From Symbiodinium microadriaticum (taxonomy: Eukaryota > Sar > Dinophyceae > Suessiales > Symbiodiniaceae): a stretch of 64,000 nt of DNA. The DNA lies in assembly GCA_001939145.1 (NCBI GenBank), contig LSRX01001079.1:107954-171953 (forward strand). Reading direction: 5' to 3'. The notes under the pieces are model-generated. The model ran no database searches and was not told the DNA's origin. It saw nothing but the letters and a program-made list of their open reading frames with translations. Within the stretch, counting starts at the first letter, position 1. Every line of letters starts with the position of its first letter. Below are positions 45,346 through 56,970 of the stretch, in pieces. Made by a program: the position numbers and the translations under genes.

Positions 45346-47109
45346 ACATTGAAGACGGAGAACGCCAGAAACGAAGAAACCCTGGACGGGGTAATGCGGC
45401 ACTTGCGCGCTCCCCCCGCCCCCCCCAATGCCCCATTCCCAAAAAGGATGACCACCATATGTTCGGACCTCGTGTCGGTGCTGCGAGTGGGTCCCGGGGC
45501 GAAAACCTGCAATTTCCACGAGAGCCTCCAGGCGAGCCCGCAGATGGACAATGGAAAAACGCAGGTCCGATGATGCAGGGTCGGCGTCAGATGTGTCAGA
45601 GGCACTGCTGTCAAAACAAGGTAACATTCCCTCGAGTGACTCCTGACGGTTTGCATGTGAGTGTTTTGTTGTGCAGGCTCAAAAGTGCGCGAAACTGGTG
45701 TCAGCACATGTTTGCTCGGGGGACGAGTTATCAGGAAGAGCGCAATCCTCAAAAGGGGTCACTTGGAATGGGGCGTAGTACAGTTGTTTTGAGGACATTA
45801 TAAAGCAAGCGTTTAGGAAAACTTTACGTGGAGGACGATTTTACACTTTTTCGCTTGGACGGGCAGCGAAGCACTGGCGCCTAAACCCATCATTATCCTC
45901 GTTGGTATTGGACTGCAACATCACGAAAGTACTGAAAAAATCCCCAGAATGTGCTCTTAAAACGTACGTCCAAAAGGCGTGCAAGCTACACCTGCAAGTG
46001 GACGCAACAGGGCCGGCGCTCGCCTCGGGGGTGAGCGCTGCCCGAGAACCACCCTGTCAGGTATGACTAGACGAAAAACCGCGTAGGGTACAGGGAGGAG
46101 GGAGCTTTCAGGTAGAAGCGTATCGGTATTTCGGCAGAACATCGGCCGGAACGGAGGTGGTGCTTGTGGATAGTCTAGACGGATTGGGAGAACCCGTCCA
46201 GGCTTCAAGGTAGAAATCTATCAGGGACGGCGTCTTTGGCAAGAGAGTGGAGGGGGAGTACGCAGGGGAGAGTCAGGGCAGGGGGGTGGGAGGCTGGGAA
46301 AACAGCTCCAGTCACAAGGATGGTGCCAGTTGTTCACTGGCAGTGTGTTCATTTGGCCAACGTGACTGAATTCTCAACACAGCTCGAGGCATTGTCCGGA
46401 GTATCTAGTAATGCCAATATCAAGAGGGGGACTGTCGCGTTACAAAACACTCCATCGGCTACACAGTGAGACTGGAGAGAACGTTTCCTGTTGCGTGCTC
46501 TCCAATTACATAATAACAGGCAGGCCTGAGGCAGCACACAGCTAAGCCGCAGGCCCAATGGCCAGGCAAGGTCTCGGCCCATCGTACTTGGCACGTTCAA
46601 TGTCACAATGCTTCAGGTTTTTTGTGGTCCAAGCTCGACTGTTTTGATCACCGAGTTTGGATCTTCAGCATTGACTGATCCCTCAGCGGCTCCTCTTGTC
46701 TGAGGTGTGCGATGGGAAATACACAGCTGCTGCCACATTCAATGCCACACTACAGTGGTGTCAAAGGACCGCAATGCTAGTGTGCATGACTCTTTACGTT
46801 CCAGCTGACAGCCGCTGACCCGTCTTAATAAAGGAATTTCTTGCACCGATGCCGACTGGCTTTCCACTCTGGAGCTGATCACGTTGATGTTGTCGTCGCA
46901 CTGCTCCCGACTCAGTCAACGAATGCCTCACGCGTGGTAGGATAGATGATTATCACGCTGGATGTTGCGGATCCGCCAAAATGGCCACACCAAATTTCAA
47001 AGGTGGTGATCCAGTAGCTGCTTGGGGCCAAAGAAAAGGCACTGCTTCCCAACCAGCCCTGCAAGGACAAACTAGGCCGGCCATGGGTCTGGAGCTTGTT
47101 GGCTTCCAG
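45346..47109. other. Unassigned region
   Basis: Short frames only, for example 45,291-45,803, which starts in the microsatellite. On the minus strand at 46,975-46,990 there is a spliced-leader-like match (see findings). No gene could be supported. Confidence 0.25.
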
Positions 47110-47293
47110 GACAGCTACTCCTACTCCTACTGTCCTACTACCATTACTACCATTACTCCATTACTCCATTCTCCCCCTACTCCTACTTCGGCTACTGCTA
47201 CTGAGCTACCGCTACCTCTGCAGCTGTTGCTGCTGTTGCCGCTCCTGCTCCTGCTCCCGGTGGTGCTGCTACTGCTGCTGCTACTACGACGAC
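47110..47293. repeat. Imperfect CTA/CTC/CTG triplet tract
   Basis: Pyrimidine-rich triplets (ACTCCT, CTACTC, CTGCTG, then ACGACG) make Ser/Tyr, Leu or Cys runs in the three frames. It resembles the array at 11 kb in unit type but is more diverged. Confidence 0.85.
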
Positions 47294-50200
47294 GACGGAC
47301 CCTGAGGACCCCATATGCGCGTTTGACATGATCTGTTTAGTGAGGGACGGCCACTTGTTAGTTTCGATTCCAGCGTGCAGCGGCAAGCGTCGCAGACTCG
47401 GGTACGCCACAGCTTCGCTTTCGCGGCCACTGTGCCACTGCTTTGACGACTGCACCGGCACCCTTGCGGCAGGTTCTGCCTGTCCAGAGGCGGCAAAGGC
47501 GACAATCTGCTGAATGTTCGACTTGCCCCCTAGCGTTTGACGTAGACTGCAGCTTTGGGCACTTTGGGCATGACGTCACCCTTTGACTTTGCACTCCGGA
47601 ACATCTTGAGATCTTTTCCACTGCGTCCTTTTGGTTCTCCGCGTGCGAGCTTCAGGACACGAATGTCGGAAATGTTCCGGTGTAAAGGAGCGGCAGGTCT
47701 GCTTTCGACATCTCCGGAAGCACAACTCTTCCAACGCAGAAAATGCAGAAGAAGCTTTGAGTACGATGTCTCTGAGCTGAGGCCTCGTGACCTCGAACTG
47801 GTCTTGAACGCGCCTTGCTTGAAAGTGTTCTTCTAGCTGTGCTTCCTTGATAGGAGGCGGGATGAGTTTCACAACTTTATTGCCAGCGCAGCCACCGGCA
47901 ACCAGTGTTGATGATTTGGAAGTTTGTTGCTTCAGAGGAGGAGTCTCTGTGACGTAACTCGGCTGAGGCAGTCGATGACCGTGACCAAATGTCAGCTTCT
48001 CACCGCCAGAAGCTGCTGAAAATCACTCCGCAAGCCTGGGCAACATGGCAGCGACTCGAAAAGTGGCCTGGTGCTGCTGTCTACGAACTGCTATAGCTGG
48101 TGTGTGCTGCTTGCTGGTCAGCTCGGAAACGAAAATCGTCTCGTATCGTTCACTCTGGAGGTTTGGTCTGCCGCGCAGTGCTCTGCGGCAGTGCCCGGCA
48201 TCTTCGAGCACGGACCCCGTCGTTGGCCTTGCACCTTACGCCTCGTGCTAGCAAGCGTTGCTCCAATCATGGGCTTCACAGGTCACGCGAGCTCTTGGCC
48301 AAAGACCGCTTCGGGGAAATCGTTCCGTACGTGTCAGGCTTCCGAGCTTGTAAGTTTGTTTTGGTGACGAATGACACCGCAGCAACATAAGTGTCAATTT
48401 CTCCACAGTCGCAGGCGGCCTGAAGTGGCAAGATGGATCGATGCAGTCCGAGCGCTCCTGAGCCAGTGCCACCCAGTGCCGCCGAGAATGTGCCGATTCC
48501 CAGTCTCCAGGATTTGCCGATGGCTCGACTGGCTGAACTTTTTAACGAGCCTTCGGCTGCAGCTACGCTTTTTCGACACTGCGGCGCCGTCGCTTTTCGC
48601 CAAGGTCAATTACTTCATCGTCTCACAGGTCAACCCGCAGGCTCAGAAACGCTGCTTGTAGATCTCCCGCAGCCCCCTGCTACGGCAGCCTTTAGCAGGC
48701 GATGCTGCTTACCGGAGGCGGCGTTTGCAGCTCAGCCCACTGCACGCTTTGCCTCCGCTTGAAGTGGTTTCGCTGTGTTTAAAAAGAGAGGTCGGCTCCC
48801 AAAAGGGGCCCATCTTCCGCGTGGCACAGTTCTTGCGGCGAGAGGAGCCTCGCCAGCAAGACACGACCGTGATGTGTGATATTGTATTGTGTGAGGCTGT
48901 CCCTGTCAATGTCCGGTCTTTCTGTCATCCTCAGTGCCGAGATGGCTGCGGATATCCATGGATATCCCAATGCATACACAGTCCTCCCGGCTCTGAGCAT
49001 GGCTACCGTATTGCCAATTACACTACGCTGCAGAACTTGTTTCAAGACATCTCACCAATGGCCCACCGAGATCAAGCAGTATCTGCAGAGCACGCTGGAA
49101 CTGTTCCGAGGTTGCGGCCTTTTCACTTGCCTTGCTCAGCTGGTTCAGGGTCTGGGTGTCCGCAGCTGCTTGAGGTGCAAGTGGTCGCCATCCTTGGCTA
49201 AGACCTGTCGGCAACACTTTGATCGCGCTCGTGGTTCAGGACTTGCTGGAAGATGCAGGGCACGATCAGGTTATCCGTTGGGTGCTGTTTCCTTCCGGCC
49301 ACCTGCCAGGAGTACGAGGTACGGGCTAGAGCTTGTCAGACTCTTCTGTCCATCCCCAAAGTCAATTGCACAGGGTGATGTCACCATCTACAATGGCCTG
49401 CGCGCTTAGCGGCGTCTTCTCGCTTTGTGCTTCCAGTGCGGCTTGGGCCCGTTTCGAGTCTCGAGGCCGGGGTCTCCTCGAGTTTCCGAAGTTGCTGAAG
49501 AATCCCACCAACGAGGTCCTGCGCACCTACACCAAGGCTTCTGAATGGGAAGCTTGGCGCAGTCTTTTGTGGTGACTTTTCTTGAATAGCTGAAAGTCTA
49601 GCCCGTCTAGCTGCTAGCCCAATTTGAAGTCGTCAGCGGGCACATAAGGAGACTTGGTGGCACATACCCGAGATTCAGAACGCCTGTGCGATCGAGTTCG
49701 CGCGCTGCCTAAATGAGTCCTTGCACTCCAAGCCGAATCGCCATCACCAAGTGTCGAGGTGATGGATGAGATCGTCAAGGAGTTTGACGGGGGCGCCATC
49801 TGCCTTTTGACCGTCATGGAAAGGCTTGACGGTTGCCGGGAGACAGGAGCTTCTGGCGGACCTCAGAGCATCCGAAGAGGAGATGAGCCCTCGCCTCAGT
49901 CCTGCACTGCCCGTGTGTCTACGCCATGACGGGGCCAGTGTTGACAATTGGAGATGCTGGGTTTCTTTCGCACACAAAACCTGCACCCTTTGTCAAGATG
50001 GACGACGAATGCAACTAAGATGCCAGGCGAGACCCCGAACACAACATCGGCATGAGAAGCCGGTTTGTTTTCCACAGGCAGAGTGAGCACCAGTGCTATT
50101 CCTTGAAATTCGGCCCGGTGTTGAAGTGTAGGCCTCAATCGCCATGACTTCATCATACGGCGAGGCTTTGGAAAATAAGTTTGAGCCAGCAGTCACCCGG

Positions 50201-53187
50201 CATGCGGGAGACGTTTGGATCTTCGCCAAGAACCCGAAAAATAAGAAATCCAGTAGCTGAATTTCGCATTTTCCTGGCGGCCAGCCAAAAACCAGAGAAG
50301 CAAGAAATCCAGGAACTGAATTTCTGAATTTCATTTCCTCTTGGGCAGTCCGGCCATGCCCTTACTTGCCTTCGGGAATTCCGAAACTCGGCGATCTGCT
50401 GTAGGAATCCCAAACCCGACCAAGCGAGCGGATATCAGGTCTTCACCCCCACTGCCTGCCTTCGAGCGAGTTCCGAAGCTCTCGGCGATTTGCTGCACAA
50501 CCCTCCCAGTCCAGAAATCCGAAGCTACCGTCAGGTGTTTAGGGTCCTTCGTTTCTGGTCTTGGAAGCAGCATTTATTGGAGGCTGAATTTCTTATACCA
50601 TGTATTCTTCTTGACCAGTGCTGGCTCTGCAGATCGCTGCGGGGATACCCGTGCCTTAGACCCTGAGCAAGCAAGAGCGGTAACCGGGGTCTTCGACTCT
50701 TCAGCTGTGAAAAGGGAGGAGAGCGGGACAGCGTTCACTTCTGACATTGACAGGCGGTTTGGTCAGAACTCCTTCGCTGTGCTCACGCATGCTGCCCCAG
50801 ACGGGGCTTAAGAGGCCTGGCCACACGCTTCAGCATGCGGAACAGGCGATTAACATGACACGAATCGCTGGCGTCAGTTCAGTGCCGCGCGTCTTGCATG
50901 TCAGCACCTTCGGCTCAAGATGCTGTAGTTTTGACATGCTGATCTGGCGGCCGGCTGCAGAGGCATCTTACGCCACGTCTCGCCACATCCTATCGTGGAG
51001 TGTGTAAGTCCCTGGGGTTGCAGTCTTTGAGATTGGTGCAGGCAGGCCGGGAGGCGGGTGCAGGGCAGAGAACCCCTCATATGAGCGGTTGGGAGGGATG
51101 TGGGCGATGCTATGCCCAGAGCGATCTTCGGTTATCCCAAGTCTCAACTCTCGCAAGGCCTCGGAGCATCCGTCGTGTTCATAGCTCATGTCAAGAACCG
51201 TCATAAGATGGCCGAGCCACCGGCACATGTGCACTGCTGGCTCACTGTGTCTCTCAAGCTGCAGCCGGAAGGTTTTGTTTGACCCCATACCCTTGAGACC
51301 GTGGTCCTACTGTCATTTATGCTGCTGGGCGCTGCTAGGCCGGAGGAGCTGCTCAATTGTTAACCAGAGCGTTTGAAGGCAGTCCTCTTGAACCTGATCA
51401 TCCTCGGTCTCCACAATGCAAGCCGAACTCGAAGTCGGATACTCACTCGGAGAGTCATGTCATGCTCCGTCATCCTACAACCTGTGTCCTCTCCAGCAGG
51501 AAGGCGGCCTGCCGAAGACACCAGACAAGATTCCGTCCTGCTGGAAAATGTTCTGTGATTTCACCATAGGTTGCGGCCTCAGCAACTTAGCAGGGTGCTG
51601 GGCTGGAACATCTTTTGAAATTCCGCGGAGGCGGAGGCTTGCTGTCTGTTGGAAGCCTGGTTCCTGCAGTGCTGGCTGCCTTGGCCTCGGCAGCTATGAG
51701 CTGATACATGGTTTCTAGGTCATGCAGCTGTGCACCGTGTCTTCGACATTCTACAGCCGGCCCGTGCAGGTGAACTTAGCCAAAAATCATTGGGATGACG
51801 AGTGTGATACTATGGTGTCCTTACGCTCCTGGCTGATGGCTGATGGGATCATCGTGGTTGGCCCGCAGTTGTGCATTTGCCTACCGGAAGAGGGCAGCAG
51901 GGACAGATCGCACACTTTGGCCTGAGATTCTGTAGCCGCCTGCCAAGCAAAGGTGATGGTCATGAGTATACCTGGGCTTTACTCTTTAGTCTGCTGTGGG
52001 CAGGCGCAGGCAGGCACGGAAAGTCATCATACCGGCTGGACCGGCTGCATGAACGAGCAAGCTACCCAAAGCCAGTCAGTCCGAACTGTGCAGGGCCTGA
52101 ACAAGTGTTTGTGGCTGCCGGCCTTGGCGCTTGTGGTCTGGGGTGCGGCTTCTTGGACGTGCAAGAAACACAGTTGGTGCTTAGATGGGGTCGGGTCGAT
52201 GTAGAGGCAGAGACGAGGGTGGAACGAGAAATATGCAAATGCGTGAACCTGTTTATGTGCATGAGGGCGTGCATTTCTAGCAGCTAGGCTGGTTGGGATA
52301 TGGGGATGAGCCTTGTCGTTCAGCAGAGCTAGAAATCCCACCTTGTCGATCAGCAGATCCAGAAATCCCGGCTTCAGAATTGGAATTGCGGTTTTTACAC
52401 TTTATACGCAGTGCTTGCACAACATCGGCTATCCGTGGTGGTCGAGAGGGCGAGCAATTCATGGCCACCTATAGTTATGCTCGCATGCTGCATGCTTGCA
52501 TAGGCATTTGAGCTTTGCCTTCGTAACCTGTATTTGACTTCATTTGGACTGTAGCTGTATACTTGTACTAATGTTTCTGGCATGTTTAGCAGCCTACATG
52601 ACAGCCCTCAGTTCTGAATTGTCTGCCCGACGTATCAAGCCTTACCTGAAGCAAACAAGTGTTAGTTTCAGAAAACATGGCTCCGTGTTCTTCGCTTTAA
52701 ACGTAAAGCCTCGCCACCATACCACAGGATGCGCAGACCATGAGAGCCTCAAGCCTCACCCTCCCTGGTCTAAACTGGTCCTTTAGTGCAGTTTGCTCGA
52801 CTGAGCACCAATAACCTCGACTGGTTCGTCCGAGGGTGAGCACCGAAATCCAAACCCGAGCGGCACAAGCCACACAAGCCCATCACAAAACCGTCCCAGC
52901 ACGGAGGGCGCCCCCTGTAGATGAGCAACCGACACGAAAAACAAGAAGCTGAAAGATGAGAGCGTAAAACCCTTGACCAGGTGGCGGAAGGACTGTGCAT
53001 ACCATGTTCAGAACGTGTGCAGAAGCACCCCTTGAGCACATGCAACCATGCGACATCGCCTGACGCGGCTCTGCTTTATGTGATCTCCCTGCCACCGGTC
53101 TGTCCCTTCAACCACCGTCGTGACCACTAACTGACTAACTTCGAGAGCGTGGGCACTGCGTAATCCTAGCATCTAAATAGTGAGGAT
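47294..53187. other. Unassigned region with weak exon candidates
   Basis: No family was recognised. Protein-like pieces include 48,433-48,660 (SLQDLPMARLAELFNEPSAA), about 49,040-49,165 (PTEIKQYLQSTLELFRGCGL) and about 49,450-49,575 (FESRGRGLLEFPKLLKNPTN). The motif AGAAATCCAG recurs at about 50,235 and 50,300, and similar AGAAATCCC units occur at about 52,335-52,365. No RNA gene was seen. Confidence 0.3.
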
Positions 53188-53204
53188 CCGCCGTCCTTTT
53201 GGCT
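53188..53204 (+). other. Diverged spliced-leader-like relic
   Basis: CCGCCGTCCTTTTGGCT matches the first 17 bases from CCG of the dinoflagellate spliced leader at 13 positions, including the contiguous TTTTGGCT. It counts mainly because a much better copy lies about 300 bases downstream on the same strand. Confidence 0.35.
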
Positions 53205-53490
53205 GGCTTTCTTGCTTGGCCCTAGGGGCCAGTATCCAGCCACAAATCAAGGAAACCAGCCCTCGGAATTTGGTATGATCGCGGAGGGGCCAGGGAAAAC
53301 AGCCAGCACAGTCGGTTACCCCGGTGCCGGGGCCTCGACGACTTCTACCTTTTTCAAGAATCCAACCGTGACCCTGCCCTCTGTCTCTTTCAGAGAAATA
53401 TAAGAAAGATGCAGATCAGAGAGAGAACAGCAGAACAATCGAGATAATCAAGGGGCACCCTAGGGCGAGACCCGAGAGAGAGAAAGAGAG

Positions 53491-53514
53491 GTAGCCATTT
53501 TATTTTGGCTCAAG
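53491..53514 (+). other. Dinoflagellate spliced-leader relic with duplicated ATTTT
   Basis: The established leader contains GTAGCCATTTTGGCTCAAG. Here GTAGCC and GGCTCAAG are both intact but separated by two copies of ATTTT instead of one. In dinoflagellates the leader is added to mRNAs by trans-splicing, so a copy inside the genome usually marks an mRNA that was reverse-transcribed and reinserted. The usual leading CCG is missing, and GA-rich sequence precedes it. Confidence 0.75.
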
Positions 53515-54035
53515 TGGCCTTTTCGGGGGAGGTTTTAGGACACTTGCCATAACCGAGAAGGTAAAGTCCGCGATACCCACAGCCTTGACCGTGACCTGGC
53601 AACTGCAAGACCTACTCCTCTGCAGCACCGGCAGAGGGGGGGACGGTTCTCTTCACCTTGCAGGCCCATTCCCTCGTGCCAACACCGCTCCTGAACTACC
53701 TGTTCGCGGGGCCATGGAAAACAGCCGGCTTTTTTCCTTCCGCATTTCCCGCCGCATTGCCTGCCAGGGCCCAACGAAAACAACCAGGTGCTAAGGATTT
53801 CAGACCCCGCCCGCGGGCTGCTTTCCCGGGCCCTAGGGTTGAAGCAATTTCCGACGGGGGATAGTAAGGGGGGCCACTCCCCGCTCCCCCCCAGAATAAG
53901 GATGGCGGGAACCCCATTAATGAAAATGGTTGATGTATGGACAAAACTCCATTCGGGCTCCTTGGGCTCTATTAAAATTAGCAACAGTGTATTGAATCTC
54001 GACTACAAAACCATTTATAGGCTTTCCCCTTTGTA

Positions 54036-54244
54036 AATCCGGTTCGGGCTGCTGCCCGGCAGGCCTGTAAGGGGGAGCTCAAGAAGGACTGAAAAATAGC
54101 TTCCTTCGACTCATTAATGACGCCTTTAATAAAACAGCCTGGCTTTCTGAAAAGGCTTCAGCCATTGGAACAAGCTTGGCTCCGGAAGACAGCCTTTGCC
54201 TCTGCGGAAAGGCAAGGCCTGCTTCGGAAAGCAGCCTTGCTTCT
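54036..54244 (+). repeat. Direct repeat, copy 1
   Basis: It starts AATCCGGTTCGGGCTG and ends in two adjacent hairpins. It is highly similar to 54,334-54,529, with small indels; the offset is 298 bases at the start and 285 near the end. Confidence 0.85.
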
Positions 54245-54333
54245 AAAGGAAAACAGCAAGCAAACAAAAAGCAAAGACTGCAGCGACAGCCGGGCTGGCT
54301 CGGAGGCTTGCCACAAATGTAGTCCCATTTATT

Positions 54334-54529
54334 AATCCGATTCGGGCTGCAGCCCGGCAGGCCCCGTAAGGGTAGCTCAGGACTGAAAAATAGTTTCTTT
54401 TTACTACGCCTTTAATGAGGCAGCCTAGCTTTCTGAAGGGCCTCAGCTTTTGGAAAATGTTTGGCTCCGGAAGACAGCCTTTGCCTCTGCCGAAAGGCAA
54501 GGCCTGCTTCGGAAAGCAGCCTTGTTTCT
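54334..54529 (+). repeat. Direct repeat, copy 2
   Basis: It starts AATCCGATTCGGGCTG. Shared features with copy 1 are the CGGGCTGC-GCCCGG hairpin, GACTGAAAAATAG, CGCCTTTAATGA/AA, GCTTTCTGAA and the paired hairpins around GGCAAGGCCTGCTTCGG. Confidence 0.85.
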
Positions 54530-54760
54530 TTATGAAAGCAGCGACAGATTCGTCTCACAGAAGTGTCGTGCTATGGCTTTTGCCCTGGCAGACAAGAGAT
54601 CGGCGATTGGAGAGAATTTGCAGCTCCGAATTCAATTGCCACCGGAAACTTTTTCTTTAATTATGGTACCTTTTCGGGAGACGAAATCCAGCCACAATTG
54701 AAAGTAGCTTTTCAGACCCAACCCGGGCCGAAATACTTAAGTTTTTAGATTTGAGACCTT

Positions 54761-55675
54761 TTTCTATTTCCCATCCTCGGATTATGCAAGCAATGCTGTG
54801 GAACATGGGTACATGGACTGCTTGACCATTGGGACAACTTGGGACCGGCTGCGTGACTGAATGCTTCAAGGGGAGCTTCAAACCTGCTGTGGTATTGTGA
54901 TTCTGTGCACTTGTTGAGTTTCGGCGAGCTCGCGGAACAGCTGACCGTCGTAATTCAGGGCAGGAATCGGCACGACGATAGCTGCCACATGCTGGCGAGG
55001 AGTACAAGCCGACGGCGAATTGACAATGCTGACAGGATAAGGGAAGCCTGCCAACCTACTCACCGCATGATATGGCAAGGATGCCGACAGTGAATTCAAG
55101 AGTTGGACGTAGAAGGTGAGGCTGCCCTGCCAATCTGGCACTGGATGATCTTTGCATGGTGCAAATTTCGGGTGTGTCAGCAACCAAAAAATTCGTAACT
55201 ACCTCTAGAGAAGCCTTTTGGTACAGGGCAAGTTCTGGATGCTACGAGGTGGGATCGTGTTGGACAAAGATTTGAAGGCTTCCACTGGCCAACTGGATAT
55301 GGGGGCCTGGCCCCCGTACCGGTCTGGAAAGCTGAATTACGGCATGTGATTTCCTGGGTTTGCCGGTTGAGACAGACAGTGTGCACATGAACGGCTGCCT
55401 CCTCGACACCCCGAGTGCGCGGCCAATAGCCCCACAACGGCAACTTCAGCCAGGTATCCTATAAATCGTTTCACCGGGCGAGGGCAATTGTTCGATTTTC
55501 TGAGAACTGGCTGCTGAAAGACCTTCTAACCGGAGCATCATGTGCTTGCAGCAGCATGTTGTGAAAGTCTGGCTCACTATGCGCGATGCCGCTCAGTTTG
55601 AAGCTGAATCTCCGTTCGTGGGAGTTTGTTGATCTCCAAGGTGACTTATTACCACCCTGATGTGCCGACACCATC
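54761..55675. other. Unassigned region
   Basis: Only short overlapping frames were seen, without motif or composition that marks a gene. Confidence 0.25.
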
Positions 55676-55728
55676 AACGACTACCACAACAACAAGCACA
55701 ACAACAACCACGACCACTGGAACAGGCA
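55676..55728 (+). repeat. Thr-coding ACA/ACC repeat
   Basis: ACC/ACA/ACG triplets with two AGC give a run of Thr with Ser in the frame at 55,626-55,931. Thr-rich linkers of this kind occur in secreted algal proteins, but no signal peptide or domain is visible, so it may be a simple repeat only. Confidence 0.6.
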
Positions 55729-55969
55729 TCACTCCTATCGTGCTCCTACCATGCGAAGAATTAAGGAGGCTTGGTTTGCATGGGCACGATAAGTATTGCA
55801 AGGGTGAAGCTCATCTCCGGAGCCCGAGAGTGTGGAACATTGAGCAACCGAAGCCGAGGATAAAAGTAGCAGTCATTCTCTTGACCCAGTGCGTCATGCC
55901 CGTCGCACTTTGCAACTATGTGGCTGCTTGAATGAACACTTTGCCGCTATGTGCTCGGTTTCCATCGCA

Positions 55970-56970
55970 CGTTGCTTTCTTTAAGCGTGCATCTCTTCGT
56001 CCAGGTTGGTGTCCTCGGTGGTGCCGGGCTGGTTTCTGGCTTGCTCACCATTCCAGCTGCCGTTGCCCTGTGCTCCGCTCTGGCTGAGCCTCTCGCGAAG
56101 CAACTTGGAAATTGTTGTCTTTCTGCAGAAGCAAGGACCGGTAAGCTTTTGGGAACGGAACTCAACGACTGTAAAAACATTACAGAGATGCAGGTGGGAT
56201 GCCGAGTGTCGGCAACCGCTCGTGACGTGGCTCTTCATTCACGGCTTGATCCTTTCGTTGGTGCCAGGCACAACATTTAAGGCTGTTGCTGATGGTAGTC
56301 TTGTAGACTCTTCCGTGGTTGTGCGAGGCTTCTTCATGCTCTGCCTCGGCATGGACTCAGAGGTTGTGGCATATGCTCGCGCGGCCGTTGGTATTGGGGG
56401 AATTATTCATCAATTCGAGCCGGGGGCTGGCTGCGACGCATGGCTAAGGCCTCAGACAAAAAGCCCGCGCAGAACAATCAGAGTACCCGGTGGACGTTGC
56501 TAAAGAGGACTGCTCCGAATCACTGCGCTATCGCATTGAGGGAACGACCTGCAGCTGTAGGAGACCCTTGGGGCATGTGCTCACCACGCCCCTGGCAAGA
56601 TTTCAGAAACGAGTGTCATCTGCAGCTACCAGAAACCGCGACGCTCGTCAGAGATGCATCGAGACACGATTCACCAGAGATTCCGTCCAAGGTGAACACG
56701 TGCCTGGTGCTGCCGACGCTTGTTCTTTTGATCGTGGGTGCCTACATGTTCGCCCACACTACTGATAGTAATTGCCCCCCAGCTTGTATTGTCTGGACAG
56801 CAGAAAGACAAGACTTGATTGCATTGTGCATCAATTCGTGCATGGCGAAAAGAGTGCTTCGGGGCTACTCCAGGCAATCCAGATGTCCGGTGGTGGGCAC
56901 GACTGACACTCATTCTGACTGCCCTGGCGCCAGTGCTTGGCAGCTGCTGCGTCGAGCTCTTCGGCCGCAA
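55970..56970 (+). CDS. Candidate multi-pass membrane protein, fragmented
   Basis: Protein-like stretches follow on the plus strand in changing frames. A glycine/alanine-rich helix (VLGGAGLVSGLLTIPAAVAL) lies at about 56,010-56,075. RQPLVTWLFIHGLILSLVPG is at about 56,208-56,270. Frame changes then lead to EYPVDVAKEDCSESLRYRIE (about 56,479-56,540) and a strong hydrophobic segment, NTCLVLPTLVLLIVGAYMF (about 56,696-56,752). The hydrophobic blocks suggest at least three membrane helices. The WL-x-HGLI-like helix recalls membrane RING-type proteins, but no RING is seen. No function is proposed. Confidence 0.4.

Larger units (their letters stand above)
53205..54760. repeat. Hairpin-rich tract of foreign character
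   Basis: This stretch differs from its surroundings: many short perfect inverted repeats, several GGGCCC/CCTAGG-type palindromes, recurring GGAAAACAGC (about 53,296, 53,717 and 54,248), and long frames only on the antisense of palindromic DNA. Clear hairpins include TTGCCT-8-AGGCAA and CTGCTT-CGGA-AAGCAG. Dense small inverted repeats are typical of dinoflagellate mitochondrial DNA, so an organelle-derived insertion is possible, but I could not identify cox1, cob, cox3 or an rRNA fragment. Confidence 0.45.

Noticed and set aside
45210-45752. 180-codon minus-strand frame through the microsatellite
   Set aside because: Its length depends on the repeat, and the non-repeat part matches nothing.
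53535-53984. 149-codon minus-strand frame in the hairpin-rich tract
   Set aside because: The region is full of GGGCCC-type palindromes that lack stops on both strands. The peptide has no recognisable domain.
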